Positions 23,842 to 36,862 of a stretch of 64,000 nt of DNA are shown one piece after another. The stretch covers positions 8,193,726 to 8,257,725 of the forward strand of contig CM028327.1 in NCBI GenBank assembly GCA_016647705.1, given 5' to 3'. Position 1 is the stretch's first letter; each line of letters opens with the position of its first letter. The translations under genes were made by a program, and so were the position numbers. A model generated the notes under the pieces. The model did no database searches, was not told the origin of the DNA, and saw nothing but the letters and a program-made list of their open reading frames with translations. The stretch is from Eucommia ulmoides (taxonomy: Eukaryota > Streptophyta > Magnoliopsida > Garryales > Eucommiaceae).

Positions 23842-24335
23842 GGTCGCAAATTAGAGCACCGCAAAACAGATCCTCACAAATCAAAATTGGGAACAACATC
23901 CACCACAAATCAAATCGCAATCACCACAATTCTCCAAATCACAAACCTACACCGCAAATCACCACTCACCGCAAATAGAGCAGACAGGATTTCACAAATC
24001 ACCACTCACCACAATAGAAAAAGCTTTCGAAACAGAGAAGACAAGCAAAAAATAAAATTCCGCTGGTGTTTGATTACCAAATCTTGCCGGTGAAAAAGTG
24101 AAATCATCGAAAGCAGAAACTGATCAGTGTCGCCACATTTTGCCGATGAAATCACGAAAGGAAATCGAATCGAAATCACCGGAGAGGGAGCGTCTCTTGT
24201 GAGATCGCGAAGGACGAAATCTCCAGAGAAGAAAACGTCGCCGGTGGATAGAGATCATAAACGTTGCCGTCGGACAGTGAGCGTGAGGCCGACCAGACAA
24301 GCGGCGGTGGCTAGGGACTTACAGCTCTAGGGTTC
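23842..24335 (-). other. LINE 5' untranslated region
   Basis: Sequence upstream of ORF1 on the minus strand is relatively GC-rich, with repeats of CACCGCAAAT/CACCACAA type, and ends near a CTAGAGCTGTAAGTCCC start. No gene is supported. The boundary with host exon sequence lies at about 24,330. Confidence 0.55.
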
Positions 24336-24337
24336 GA

Positions 24338-24752
24338 ACTTTCTCAATAGCATTTCTCCAAGCGCTATCCACTTTTACTCTTATTGGTGTCCTTGTCAAA
24401 GCTTTTCTCATTATACTCGGAATTGATTCGTCCTCATAAACTGAACATGTCTGTGTGTAGTTTTGTGTTAACATCGTACTTAGTAATTTATGCTCTTGAT
24501 TGATTTTGAATTGAAAGGTTTCGAAAGTTAAAGAAAATGCAGGTGAAGAAAGAGAAACATGCGTGGGTTGTACTAATAATAAAGAAACTAACCAGTGATC
24601 CCTCAGCTTATATGCATAGTGGGTTAGGGCAGAGACCTGGTTTCAGCGACGACACTACTTTGCTCGATCATGATACGGTTTCAAGACCCACCGCTTTACC
24701 ACTACTACTACCACCTCCACCCACCTTGTCCGACATGCCATTTCCTCCTCCA
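24338..24752 (+). pseudogene. Ankyrin-PGG gene, linker exons
   Basis: Directly right of the LINE, a + strand frame reads FSIAFLQALSTFTLIGVLVK then AFLIILGID. This fits the hydrophobic stretch that follows the first ankyrin block in this family. After a short intron a second segment (from about 24,528) contains KKMQVKKEKHAWVVLIIKKL, matching the conserved 'KEKH.W...IM..LL' stretch. It then runs into a Pro-rich tail ending at CCTCCAG|GTGATC (about 24,752). Splice sites for the first segment could not be fixed. The following exon with the last ankyrin repeats is absent; it should lie before the PGG exon and was probably lost at the left edge of Copia-1. The segment ties the 10 kb exons to the PGG exon. 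Confidence 0.65.
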
Positions 24753-24754
24753 GG

Positions 24755-25150
24755 TGATCATCAGTTCATTAATAATACATCCCCATTACTTTTATTTAAT
24801 GGAAAATTACCAAATAAGCCTAAAATCATTTCCCTATTACCAATAAATGTCAATTAGTTTATAATAAACTCAAAACTCTTATCCTAAGTATCTCACGAAC
24901 TGATTAATCCCAAATTTAAAAAAACTTCAAATGTCAGATTACCGATTTACCCCTGATTCATTTTAGGGAAAATTACCGACTGATCCTAAATTAAGCATGA
25001 AACTACCAATAAAACCTGTATGTTTGAAAATAAACCAAATAATCCCAATCTACAAATTTTTTGAGCCATCTAGTCCCAAATTTTAAAAAACTCGGACATT
25101 ACATAATTGTCCGTTCATGATTCTCGAGTTTTATAGTTTCCTTATGTGGA
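24755..25150. repeat. Non-coding stretch with an imperfect tandem repeat
   Basis: Two diverged copies of about 165 bases: GGAAAATTACC near 24,800 and again near 24,965; ATCCCAAATTTAAAAAAACTT near 24,907 and a matching TCCCAAATTTTAAAAAACT near 25,074. No coding potential and no LTR of Copia-1 is recognisable. Confidence 0.5.
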
Positions 25151-25164
25151 GGTTTCACACAAAA

Positions 25165-26966
25165 TCATTTTATTCTAATCAAAATAATTTTTATTTTACA
25201 TATTTTTTTACGACTATCGCAATGGATCAAGACACCCGAAATCGGTCTCTCCCATAAAGGGGTATCGGAAAGCAAACTTCTTAACCACCCTACTTCCTCA
25301 CTAGCCAACACTAGTGCAATCATCTTAGACTCCATAGTAGATTGAGCCAAAATAGTTTGTTTCTTACATTTCTAAGAAACAACTCTACCAGCTATTCTAA
25401 ATATATAGCCGCTAGTTACCTTGGAGTCATTTGAAAAGGTGTTCCAATCAGTATCGCTATATCATTCCAAGATAGTGGGAAACTTCTGATAATATAATCC
25501 AAGGTTCATAGTCCTCTTTAGGTACCTCATGACTCTTTCAATAACATGCCAATGCTCAACATTAGGTCTGCTTGTAAACTTGTATAGTAACCCTACAACG
25601 TTAACTATGTCAAGCCTAGTGCAATCAGTGGTATATTGTAGACTGCCTATGATGCTCGTATACTTAGACTGTCTAACACCGTCAGTGGTGTTCTTGAACA
25701 ATTTAACACTAGGATCATAAGGAGTATATGCTGGTTTATAGTCAAAGTAATTGTATTTCTTTAAAATCTTCTGTATGTGTTGAGATTGATCAACATAAAT
25801 TTCCTTTTTAGACATAGTTATTTTAATACTAAGGATCACATTTGCTTTACTAAGATCTTTCATATCAAAATTAGCACATAACATAGATTTCACATTGTTC
25901 ACGACATGAATATTAGAACAAAAAATCAACAAGTTATCCACATAAAGATATATAAAAGGGCAAACATCACTTTCAGATTTGTAATAGATGCAATTGTCAC
26001 TTTCATTAACTTTGAAACCATTTGAGATAACAAGATTACCAAATTTCTTATGCCATTGCTTAGGTGCCTATTTCAAACTATAAAGAGATTTATCTAATTG
26101 GCACACTTTGTTTTCTTGACCAGGAATTACAAATCCTTGAGGTTGGTTCATATAGATCTCTACTTCTAATTCACTATTCAAAAAAATAGTTTCAACATCC
26201 ATTTGGTGTACAACAAGATTATGAATAGCAACAAGTGAAAAAAGTACACGAATAGATGTAATCCTAGAGACAGGTGAAAAAGTGTCAAAGAAATCTACAA
26301 TTTCTCTTTGTCTAAACCCTTTACGTACAAGACGAGCCTTATATTTATCAACAGTTCCATTGGGTTTCAGTTTCTTCTTGAGTATCTATTTACATCTTAT
26401 TGTTTTACAACCATGAGGTAAATCTACTAAGTGCCAAGTCCTATTTGACTCGAGAAAATCCATTTCATTATCTATTGCCTCTTGCCACAAATTGGCATTT
26501 ATAAAAGACAGTGCCTCTTGGAGGGTGTGCGGATCCTTCTCTAAGGTATATGCATAGAAATCAAAACCATAATGCCTACCAATACGAGTCCGTTTATGTT
26601 TTCTCGGTTCAAACTCTAATTCCTTATCAGACTTATTAATTCTAATAACAGACACATTACTAGATGTTGAGCCCCTACCATTCTTTAATTTAAAAGAAAA
26701 TCTATGTTCATAAAAATCACCATCATTAGATTCAATAATAACAAGAGCATACAAGTCATAAAGTCTATATACTTTGTCATTCACTGCATAACCAATAAAA
26801 ACACATTCATATGCTCTACTTGCAAGTTTTCTTCTTTTAGGATGAGGAATACGAATATATAATAAACAACCCCAAGTCTCAAAATAAGACAGACTTGGTT
26901 TCTTATTTTTAAAAACTTTATAAGGTGAAATTTTAATATTTTATTTGGGAACTCTATTAAGCACAT
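25165..26966 (-). pseudogene. Copia-1 reverse transcriptase and RNase H
   Basis: Minus frames give an integrase-RT spacer, then RT with LWQEAIDNEMDFLESNRTWH (about 26,490), VDKYKARLVRKGFRQ, a stop-interrupted SLK.APKQWHKK block and the catalytic segment PFIYLYVDNLLIF (about 25,930), where the usual YVDD is YVDN. The connection domain has PSVKLFKNTTDGVRQSKYTS and RPNVEHWHVIERVMRYLK. RNase H remains as AQSTMESKMIALVLASEEV (about 25,340), losing its end near 25,165. Several tryptophan or glutamine codons have become stops. The active-site D to N change alone would block polymerisation. Confidence 0.85.
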
Positions 26967-27740
26967 AGCAAATAGTCAACAAAATTTATCCCCACCGGTG
27001 AGAAATAACACTAGAGTTAAGTAAAAGAGTAACTATAGATTCAATAAAAGTTCTATTTTTTCTTTCAGCCTTATCATTCATTTCAGGAGAATAAGGTGCA
27101 GTTTTTTCATGTATAACCCATGAGAATTATAAAAGTCAATGAAAAAATCATAATCATATTCAGTTTCTCTATCACTACACAACCTCTTAATTTTTCTATT
27201 GCATTGATTTTCAATTTCAGTCACAAATAATTTGAACATATCAAACACTTCACTTTTATTTTTCATGAGATAAACAAAAGTATAACCAGAGCAATCATCA
27301 ATGAATGTGATAATAAGCATTTTCCATTTCTAGTCAATATACTATCAAATTCACAAATGTCAAAATATATTAAATCAAGAGGTTCAGATTCTCTAATTAT
27401 TGATTTATATAAGGTTTTGGTAATATTAGCTTGACTATAGAATTCATATTTTTCAAAATCATTCAAAGACAATTTTGGAATAACTTCTAAGTTTACTCAT
27501 GCTTTTAATAATGCGTTTGTTAACATGATAGAGTCTAGCATGCCAAATATTGAAAGAACACAACATGTAAGCAGAATGTGAAATTTTATTAGCATCAACA
27601 TTCAATTTGAACATTCCATCAGTAGTATAACCCTTCCTAACAAATATATTATTCTTGGTTATGGTGTACAAATCAGGCCCAATAGTTTGAATAAACCCAG
27701 GCTTGTTGAGAAGATAGTCTGGAACCAAGTTCTTCCTCAT
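26967..27740 (-). pseudogene. Copia-1 GAG-pre-integrase and integrase core
   Basis: The pre-integrase segment (27,740-27,459) reads GYTTDGMFKLNV and LWHARLYHVNKRIIKSM-like text with the HHCC histidines (WHARLYHVN). The integrase core continues with LIYFDICEFDS, then after a frameshift TFIDDCSGYTFVYLMKNKSE and RLCSDRETEYDYDFF, giving the D...D spacing expected; the region around the third acidic residue is damaged. The 5' side carries stops near 26,970. It would have inserted the element's cDNA and is now inactive. Confidence 0.8.
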
Positions 27741-28487
27741 ATCTGGAGTAGTAGAACATCCTTAAGAATGACAGTCTTTCCAGAGGTAAACTTCAATTCC
27801 ACCTCACCAGTACCAGCAACAATAGTGGAGTGGAAATCACTCAACAATACTTTTTTGTCTTTAGTTTCAGAATAAGACTTGAACATAGCACGATCATAGT
27901 AAACATGGCGAGAAGCACTAGTGTCTACCCACCACCCTTCGGATCCACTAACTATATTGATTTCAGAAATCATAGCCACAAGTTGGTCTTCAGTAAGATA
28001 TGCCTGCAGAGCAGGACGACGGTTAAACCGACAGTTCCAAGCCAGATGGCTCAACTTTCCACAGTTATAGCAAGCAAACTATCCAGAATAATTTCTTGAA
28101 AGTTTTTTTTTTTTTTGTTAATTCTGATTCTTCATGTTTTTCCCTTTAGGTTTCAGACCAACATAGGTGGATTCCTTGTGAGAGTTGTTGTTGGAAACAA
28201 TTAGCACTTCATTTTTTTTTTATTTTGTTTGCAGGCTACCTCATCAATACGAAGACTAATAATCAAACTTCTAAAAAATATTCTTTTGTTTTGTGCCTAA
28301 GTGTACTCTTAAAATCTTTCCAACCAAAGGGTAATTTGTCAATAAAAATAGTAACTTGAAATTGTTTATCAAGTGACAAACCTTCAGAAATTATTTCATG
28401 AGCTATTTTCTTAATTAAAACAATTGCAAAGTTTAGGGTGTTATATGTTCAAATTGACACCATAAGGACCATTGTAGGATTTAGGTC
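27737..28487 (-). pseudogene. Copia-1 gag zinc knuckle and protease
   Basis: A CCHC knuckle CYNCGKLSHLAWNC is intact near 28,060, followed by the aspartic protease segment with WWVDTSASRHV (about 27,930; consensus DSGATRH) and FTSGKTVILKDVLL. Upstream, 28,085-28,487, gag is broken by stops and frameshifts. It ends at the target duplication AGGTC (28,483-28,487) where Copia-2 inserted, and resumes at 40,808. Confidence 0.75.
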
Positions 28488-28645
28488 TCTCAAAGTCAAA
28501 TAAGAGTAGGAAAAGAATGAGACAGCTTAACTATTATGTTAGTATCTCCCACTATTTATAATAAGAATTAAGAAACCATACAACAAACTCTAAATCGTAC
28601 AGGAAACCCTAAGTAATACAAGAAAGACATAAATACTATTTAACA
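28488..28645 (-). repeat. Copia-2 3' LTR
   Basis: 158 bases; the outer end reads TCTCAAAG on plus where the partner has TGTTAAAG. Unusually short for an LTR. Adjacent polypurine tract. Confidence 0.9.
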
Positions 28646-28841
28646 CTCCCCCTAAAGTTGGAGCATATATATTATATGCTTATAACTTATTATATATGTA
28701 CTTTATCTTTGAGCCCCCTAACAATTTAGTAAATATATCAGTTAACTGATCAACTAAATTAACATGTTTAGCCTCAATCTACTTCTGCAATAATTTTTCT
28801 CGAATAAAGTGACAGTCAACTTTGATTTGCTTTGTTATCTC

Positions 28842-30492
28842 CTAGAAGACTGAGTTGAATACAATGTGAAGCGCTGCTTGATTATCACATACCAGGTCCA
28901 TCGATGAAGAGTGTTCAAATCCAAGTTCTTTCAACAAATGTTTCAACCAACTTAACTTACAAGTGGTATGAGCCATTACCCTGTATTCCGATTTTGTACT
29001 TGACCGCGCCACTACTATCTTTTTTTTACTCTTCCAAGAGATAAGGTTACCACCAACAAACACACAATACCCAGTAGTAGACTTCCTATCTTAGGTTGAT
29101 CCAGCCCAGTCTGCATCTGTGTATCCTGTTATTTGATTATGACCGAAATTTTGATATAGCAAACCGCAACCAGGAGCACCTTTCAGATATCGGAGAATAC
29201 AAATCAATGCATCCCAGTGACAAGTTATTGAACAATCCAAGAACTAACTCATAACACTAACAGTAAAGGAGATATCTGGTCTGGTAATTGTCAGGTAGTT
29301 CAACTTCCCAACTAACCGTCTATATTGCGCTAAATATGTTAGTGGTATGCCCTGATCTGGAAACAATTTGGTGTTTGGATCTATAGGTGTGTCAATCGAT
29401 TTAGCTTCTAGCATTCCTGTTTTGCTCAATAAGTTAAGGACATATTTTCTCTGAGGCAGGTAAATACCTTGACTTGATCGAGCAACTTCAATCCCCAAGA
29501 AATACTTTAGGTGCCCTAAATCTTAGGTTTGGAACCTACTATGCAAACACTTTTGAGTTCTTGAATACCACTTTAGTCATCCTCGTAATCACGATGTCAT
29601 CCACATACACAATCAACAATATTCTCCCAACTTTACTATACTTGTAGAAGACAAAATGATTGATTTCACAACACTGAAGACCAAATTCAGTGACCATGTC
29701 ACTAAATCTTCCAAACCATACTCTAGGAGACTACTTGAGGCCATAAATAGATTTCTTTAAGCGACATACCAAATCAAACTCCCCCTAAGCAACAAACCCA
29801 AGAGGTTGCTCCATATATACTTCCTTAGTCAGATTGCCATTTAAGAAAGTATTCTGGATATCCAGCTGATGTAATGGCCAATGAAAAGTGGCACCCAGAG
29901 AGATAAACAAATGAATAAAAGCAAGCTTAGAAACAGGAGAAAATGTCTCATAGTAATCAAGACCGTATACATGAGTATAGACTTTGGTAACTAAGCGAGC
30001 CTTGAGTCGATCACTGGTGCTATCCGGATGAACTTTGATAGTGTACACCCATTTATATCCAACTATAGTTTTGTCAGTACATGTGCGCTTACCCTTCAGG
30101 ATGGCAATGGGCATATCTTAGGCAAACATGGATGGGTCAGCTAGAGAAGAATCTGAGGACATAGAATCGATGGGCTCGACAGCGGAGGCTACCTTCTAGC
30201 GACGAAAGTATACCTACAAAGGGGCTAAAAAGCGACTTGGCGGGATAGGATCTGGAGTAGAAGAAGATAGTGTAGGGTTTAGTACACTTGGCAAATGAAG
30301 TGTAACATACAGATCACCTCGAGAGGATGAGGAAGAAAAGTAAGGGGTGGACTCAAATAATGTAACATCTGTACACACAAATGAGCGGCATAATGATGGA
30401 CTATAACATTGATAACCCTTTTGTATGCGAGAATAACCAAGAAAAACATATTTTAAAATACAGGGATCTAATTTGTCCCTGCCAGGAGTCAA
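28842..30492 (-). pseudogene. Copia-2 reverse transcriptase and RNase H
   Basis: From high to low: integrase C-terminal text LTPGRDKLDPCILKYVFLGY (30,490), then RT with TIVGYKWVYTIKVHPDSTSD, GLDYYETFSPVSKLAFIHLF and WPLHQLDIQNTFLNGNLTKE, a stop after PLGFVA, the intact catalytic block LLIVYVDDIVIT (about 29,620), and GIEVARSSQGIYLPQRKYVL (29,498). RNase H has ISWKSKKKIVVARSSTKSEY (about 29,030) and DLVCDNQAALHI. Stops and a frameshift break it, but the motifs are better kept than in Copia-1. The part coding for the integrase C-terminus is cut by E2. Confidence 0.85.
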
Positions 30493-30575
30493 CTGATAAA
30501 CAAAAAAAAAACCCTAAATATTCGAGGAGGTAAACTAATCAAGGATGGATGGGGAAAAAGAATGGAATGGGAAAC

Positions 30576-31296
30576 TGATAGGTGTAAATTACTTATATAT
30601 ATTTCCAAACCGAAATTGTTAGTTTTCGAGTACGTTTAGTACATTTTTATTAAGTTTTAATTAGTTTTTATTCTTTTTTGCATAAATTAGGTGTGTGGGA
30701 TAAAAATGTATGAAATTGGAGTGTAAACAATCAAATCGTACCAAGAACGGTCAAAGAACGGTGGAAAAACAAGCACGGAGGTAATAATCAGATCAGCAGC
30801 CTACCGCTGCAGCAGTGAAAATGTAGAGAAGGGCAAAGTCTTGCTGGACATCCACCGCCGTAGCAGTGACATTCACCGTCGCGGCGGTAAAACTGCAGGA
30901 TGGTCCCTGAATCCACCGCATTCTCTACCACTGCAACGAACATTAAACCGACATACCCATCGCTGCGGCGGTCATCTCTGCACAGATTTAGGATATTTTT
31001 TGTACCCCATTTCTTCTCTTTTTCTCTCCATTTTTGGGGTACACCTCCATAGACTAGAGGAGGATATTTTGAGAGAATTTTGGGGAGCTCAAGCAATTTC
31101 CAAGGAGAAGAACACATTGCAACGAAGGAGAAGTGATCTTGGAATGTTCTTAGCGATAAATCTTTGAATTATGACTAGCTTCTCTTGTTTATCTCTTCAT
31201 TTCTTATCTTAGGATTATTGTTTGAGTATGTTTAGGTCATTTTACATTGTATAAATGGTTATGGCCATAAGCTAAACATGGATTGTCTTAGGGATT

Positions 31297-31337
<41 letters not shown>

Positions 31338-31993
31338 GTGATTTGGTTGAGTTTGTATTTCGTTTATGGTTGTTCTTTATAATTTCAATTGTGTTTGCTA
31401 TGTTTTCTGTGATTATATGCTTATTTAGATATATTGAGAATACGGGATTTGACACTTGGGAGAGGTAACCCTGAATTCGGATTAGGGTTTAAACACAACA
31501 CGACAATCTAAAGACCCGGGAGGGCGTTAGAAAGTGTGCAATCGATGACGTTGGAGCGAGACTCCCATGACCTAGAGTCGTTAAGACGTTGAGAGGGACT
31601 TTTTCCTTGACACGAAGTCGTGTATTCCCCCGTCTTACACTCGAGAGTTTATGAACCGAGATTATCGGATATGCGGAATGCCGTTAACATAAACTAAAAC
31701 GAAATCAAACGCATTTAAGTAAATGAAGTTAATCCCTAGGAAATCTACTTACCTAAAACATCTCATATTAATATTAGTATTAATATAAATTAAATTAGGT
31801 TATATTGGTATTAATATTAATTAATTAAATTCAATTTTAAGCACCTAGATAAAATTAGGTTATGATAATCGCAATAGTCGATAGTAATCTGAACCAATCC
31901 CTGTGGATACGATACCCGACCGAAAGGTCTATTATACTAAAACTTGACTCGTACGCTTGCGGTGAAAGTCGCGACGCGTAATTGCGGCCACCA
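30576..31993 (+). mobile_element. E2: solo LTR inside Copia-2 integrase
   Basis: A single 1418-base LTR starts TGATAGGTGTAAATTAC and ends GGCCACCA, flanked by GAAAC / GAAAT. Read across it, Copia-2 integrase continues (IGK before, HSILF-type text after). The palindrome cluster lies at 30,795-30,985 (cores such as GCTGCAGC and GTCGCGGCGG). (AT)n at 31,300-31,334. It is what remains after recombination between two LTRs of a full element. Confidence 0.85.
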
Positions 31994-32700
31994 GAAATCT
32001 TTCCAATTATGGTAGGTGACGATATTCGATTGAATAGGAAGCAAGATGTAAGAATCGCATCGCCCCAAAAGTGTTTGGGAATGTTCATCTAAAAAAGAAG
32101 AATATGGGTTACTTATAAGAGATGTCAATTCTTACGCTCAGCCAATCCATTTTGCTGCGGTGTGTAAGGACAAGAAGATTGATCTAAAATATGAGAGTAC
32201 GATGTAAAGGAAGTAAATGCCTGGAAAAAAAAGGTATTCTCGAGCATTATCACTATGAAGAATACGCACTAGTACACTAAATTGAGTTTGAATTTCAACA
32301 AAAAATGCACGAAAAATAGAGAATAATTCTGAAAGATCTTTCGTTAAATAAAGCCAAGTAACTTTGGAAAAATCATCCATAAAAGTGATAAAATGATGAA
32401 AACCTAATATAGAAGTAACACGAGAAGAACCCCAAATATCTGAATGAACTAAACTAAAATGACTCGATGCTCGAACACTAGCTGGGGAAGCAAATGAAAT
32501 ATAATGATTCTTACCCAATTAACAAGACTCACACTCTAACGAAGATAAATGACTTAAATTAGGAACAAGTAACTTGAGGTTGTCAAGGCAGGGAAGACCG
32601 AGGCGACAATGGATCTGGTGAGTGGATGCAACAGCAGGGCAGGCAGTAGGTGGTTGAACAGGACTCTTATCATGATCATCAAATTAATAAAGGCTATTTT
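31994..32700 (-). pseudogene. Copia-2 integrase core
   Basis: The minus frame (32,518 downward) shows SSHFSLVHSDIWGSSRV, FHHFITFMDDFSKVTWLYL and RILHSDNAREYLFF, which are the first two acidic positions and flanks of a copia integrase. Further on, EHSQTLLGRCDSYILLPIQS-type text lies in shifted frames near 32,080. Above 32,518 the zinc-binding pre-integrase part is decayed but recognisable near 32,580-32,640. Stops and one frameshift; inactive. Confidence 0.75.
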
Positions 32701-32939
32701 TCTCATGCCCTGTGCCAATTGTCTTCCACATCCTCAAATCCTGTAGAATGACAGAATCAGGAAAAAAAATGATATAGAACAATTAAAATTTTTGGTAAGC
32801 TTACTGACTGACATCAAATTAAAAAAAAAGAAAGAATATACAAGACAAAAGATAGAGATAAGGAGGGTAAAGGTTCCACTGTACCAATGCCACGGATAGG
32901 GATAGTGGAACCATCAACAATTGTAACCGGAGACAACGA

Positions 32940-33978
32940 TGAAGAGGAATGAATATGTGTAAATAAGGAATATGTTCCTTACACGTGATTAGTGGCAGCA
33001 GAATCTATGACCTAGGGTATGGGAGGGGAATGGTGAATGGAAAGACAAGTAGTAGAAGTACCTCGTTGAGCTAAGGAAGTAATGGGAAGAGATGCCTGCC
33101 GAGATGCCTTATACTGAAGGAATTGAGCATATTCCTCATCAAAGATGTCCTTGGCTGTCTGAGATTCTAGAATAGTAGGATTATTTGGATCAGATGTCAT
33201 TGCATTGGCAAATTTGGGTGGACGACCAACTAAATCCCAACATGTTTCTCTAGTATGATTGTCTTTTCCACAAAAGGAGCACTAACGATGTGAGCTTCGA
33301 CCACGACCACTATGTTCACCCTGAGGGCCACCACCACGGCCACCACCAGATGAACCACCAAGACCACTACTGAGTTGATCACCTCAATTTTGTGTAGGAA
33401 TTTGAGTAACAAGCACTGAATACTCAGACAACGCAGACGAACTCGAGCCAGAAATATTATCCTTGGTAGTGCTACGCGAGACGCGAGAATACATTTCAGT
33501 GATAGTGGGGAGAGTAGCACTGGAAAAAATCTGAGATTAGACCGGTTAAAATTCCATGTGTAATCCAATTAAAAACTTTATGACAGTCATCTGTTCACGT
33601 TGCTTTAACATTTTTTTCTGATCAATAGTCATCGGTAGAATAGTATTTAACTTCTCATAAAGGTTGTTGAATGTGGCAAAATAATCTGTAATGGATTGCA
33701 TGCCTTGCTGAAGTTGGAAGTACTCGACTGATAAATCATACATCCTAGTGAGATTACTGGAACACAACATACGAAGATACTCCCGTATGACTTTACATGT
33801 ATCTAGATGAGTACATAGATCAGCAACTTGAGGCTCCATCGAATTCCACAATGACACTATAATCTGCGCATCAACTTGAATCCATTCTTCATATTTCTTA
33901 TCATCTTCTGCTGGGGCATATTTCGTGAGATGACGGTATTTTCCTTGTTCGGTAAGGGCTATTTTCACAGCCTTCGAC
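32940..33978 (-). pseudogene. Copia-2 gag and protease
   Basis: Gag begins within KAVKIALTEQGKYRHLTKYA (about 33,975), continues with WIQVDAQIIVSLWNSMEPQV and FNNLYEKLNTILPMTIDQKK, and has a Gly/Arg-rich stretch then a CCHC knuckle CSFCGKDNHTRETC (about 33,270). The protease active site reads VIDSAATNHV (about 33,010) instead of the usual DSGATNHV, so the catalytic glycine is lost. The N-terminus is cut off by the gypsy insertion and lies to the right of 40,176. Confidence 0.8.
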
Positions 33979-36000
33979 TCACATATTTGAGCCCAAGTTC
34001 AAAGAGAGTTATGTTAATTTGAACCGAAAGAAGCCCAACCATCTTGGTTTAATGGTCTATGAACATATTTTGGCCCCAAATTTCGTTTTTCACCAGCCCA
34101 TTATTTTGTATAGCATTTCAATAAGTCATTTGGTTAATTAGAAGCATCGAATCTGGTCATTGGCTATTTTTAGTATTTCAAAAAGTCTTTAAGTTAATTA
34201 GAAGCTTTGAATCTAGACTTTTATCATTAAGTTAAATTAGATACCTTGAATTTGGTTATTCAACCATTATTAGTAGTCAAAGAAGTAAAAAAATGTTGTT
34301 TATGATATGTATTGGTTTTTGTAAGGTCTTGGAACATTAGTTATGACTATTTTTATTCTTGGAGGGTTGTTCTAAGTATAAAACAAAGGGAATTATGAAA
34401 ATTTAGCAGACTTGATAAATTTCAGATTTTAGAAGTTAATCTTTGTAATTACTGGTAGTAGAATATTACGTCGCTACTTTAATCGCAAGTGTACCGGTCA
34501 AGTTTTATAGAATAGTGAATGAGAAGGATTGTCGTATCCACAGGGATTAGATTAAATTGTCATTAAGTTCCACGATTATCATAACTGAATTTTATCTAGG
34601 CGATTGAATTTAGGATTTTTGTTTTTAGATATATGCTAAACTAAATAAATTAACTAATTAAATTACAATACTAAATATATATTATATGAGAATAGATTAT
34701 CTAGGGATTAATTTCGTTTACTTATATGTGTTTGATTCCATCTAGTTTACATTAATGGTATTCAAACTATCCGACAATTTAGGTATTGAAAACTCACTCA
34801 CTACCTCTCTCACGTGTAAAGTGAATGAATATATGACTTCACATCAATTCCGATGTCCCCATCTAGTGTATAAACGATACTAATCACATAAGTCTCGCCC
34901 CAACTTCATGGATTGCACACTTTCTAATACTCTCCCGAGTCATTAGATCGTCGGGTTGTGTTTAAGCCCTAGTCCGAATATGAGGTTACTTCTCCCAAGT
35001 GTCAAACTTCGATTTCTCAATATATCTTAACAAGCATATAAATGAAGTGAAAGAACAGTAAACACAATTGAATAGGCATGAACAACCGTTAACGAAACAC
35101 GGATTCAAACAAACAACGTATTCATGAACTAATTCAATCCCTAGACAATAGATACTTAGTTACTCATATTCATAACCCAATATTCAAGATTACATAAGAA
35201 TAATATAATCATACATGCTACAAAGTTTAAGAACAAAGAGAGAAACAAGGAATTGAAAGCAAATCTATAAAGTAGAGTGTTCTACTTCCGCAAAATCGAC
35301 TTCGATCTTGTTTCTTCTTCTCATCTTGATGATTTTTCGTCTTGGTTCTTGATCTTGAGCTCTCAAGTATCTCCAAAAATGTCCCAAAAATCGTGCCTAT
35401 TGTGTTGGGGAAGAAGGGGATATTAAGGGATCCAAAATATCTAAGAAAATATCTCAAAATATCTAAGCCACCTAGTATTGGACCGCTGCAACGGTGGAAA
35501 GTCAATAGGTTTCTGCTAGTTGACCACTGCAGTGGTGGAAAGCATCGCTGCAGCGGTGAAGTTCACCACTATAGCAGTGGTCAAGCAGAATATTTTTGTT
35601 TGTTTGATCACTGCAGCGGTGGTTTTCAACTTTTCTCCACCGACATCCCACCGATTTGCTCGATTTATAACCATTTTCATAATTTTTCGTCTCAAACACT
35701 TGATTTATACAAAAATAAATTAAAACATATTAAAACACAACAAGAACACTCGAAAACTACCAAAATCGGTTTAAAAATATATAGATAAATTCCACCTATC
35801 AATTACCTTTCTTAGTTTATTATCTCTTTGGAGGATTCCATTGAGTGGTGAGCTAAATTACAGTTTTTATCTTTAAGGTGGTAATATTCTTATCCTTGAA
35901 GTCGTGAACTTAACTATCCTAAGGATCTTTTTTAGTGGTGGTGATTACTTATCCATTAGAAATTCCTTTACAAAATACTGTTTTAATTTTAAAACGGTAT
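33979..36000 (+). repeat. Gypsy 5' LTR, split by E3
   Basis: The first 110 bases match 40,089-40,175 (CCCAACCATCTTGGTTTAATGG shared apart from scattered changes). Without E3 it is about 670 bases. The right edge, just before the primer binding site, is approximate. Confidence 0.7.
34453..35801 (-). mobile_element. E3: solo LTR in the gypsy LTR
   Basis: A single LTR of 1349 bases (plus strand TGGTAGTAG...CCTATCA) lies between perfect ATTAC duplications (34,448-34,452 and 35,802-35,806). The palindrome cluster at 35,480-35,615 includes CCACTGCAGTGG and CGCTGCAGCG. It is the innermost layer of the nest. Confidence 0.9.
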
Positions 36001-36029
36001 CATTTGGAATCCAGAGCGTTGGTTCGAGT

Positions 36030-36862
36030 ATGGCCAGACATGGAAATCCTATTCCTCAAGATTTTCAAGGCCATGTGATGGAGATGTGAATTTTGAAGTT
36101 CCAGATGATTGAAAAATGCAAGGTGGTGCTTTTTTAGATTGGTTATTCACTGTTGAAAGAATTTTTGAATTTAAGGAGTTTTTAGAGGAAATGAATATAA
36201 AGTTAGTGGCTATTAAACTGAAGGGTTATCCTTTACTTTGGTGGGAAAATATAAAAAATGAGAGGAATAAAGAAGAGATGGGGCCTATTCAAACTTGGGA
36301 GAAAATGAAATGGGAATTAAAGAAGAGATTTCTTTCTAAAAATTATAAACAATAAAATTATACTAAGTTCTATAATTTTAAACAATACAATTTTCCCATG
36401 GAAGAGTATATAAGGGAATTTGAGTATTTGATGCTTAGGTGTGATATTAATGAACCAGAGGAGTAAACCATTGCACGGTTCTTGGGAGAATTGAAAAGGG
36501 AGCTTGCTGATGGAATTCAGCTGCAACCATTTTGGACTTTTAATGATGTTAGAAACCTTGCTATCACCATTGAACAACAACAAATGAAGTATTCGCCAAA
36601 AATAGTTCCTAAAGCATGTTCTTCTAACCAGGGGAGTGTTGCTTCTAGTTCCAACAAACCTCTTGTCAAAGGGGAAACTTCTAACAAGAATGAAGACAAG
36701 GAAGATGGAGGTATTGTTCAAAGAATGTCAAACAATTCCAATTCTACTCAGAAGTGTTTTAAATTTCAAGGTTATGGGCATATAGCTTCTGATTGTCTAA
36801 ACCGAAAGGTGGTGAACATAATTAAGGAAGTGATTGATGGAGATAAGGCAAAATTAAACTAA
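36030..36862 (+). pseudogene. Gypsy gag
   Basis: The start MARHGNPIPQDFQGHVMEM lies just after the primer binding site. Then FLDWLFTVERIFEFKEFLEE, WWENIKNERNKEE, TWEKMKWELKKRFLSKNY (the conserved gag core) and FPMEEYIREFEYLMLRCDIN follow. A zinc-knuckle-like CFKFQGYGHIASDC lies near 36,755, with the second cysteine replaced by phenylalanine. TAA codons interrupt it near 36,353 and 36,464, the latter where glutamine is expected. Gag would form the virus-like particle; not translatable now. Confidence 0.8.

Noticed and set aside
22879..24330. Plus-strand frames opposite LINE ORF1 and its leader
   Set aside because: Shadows of the minus-strand LINE.
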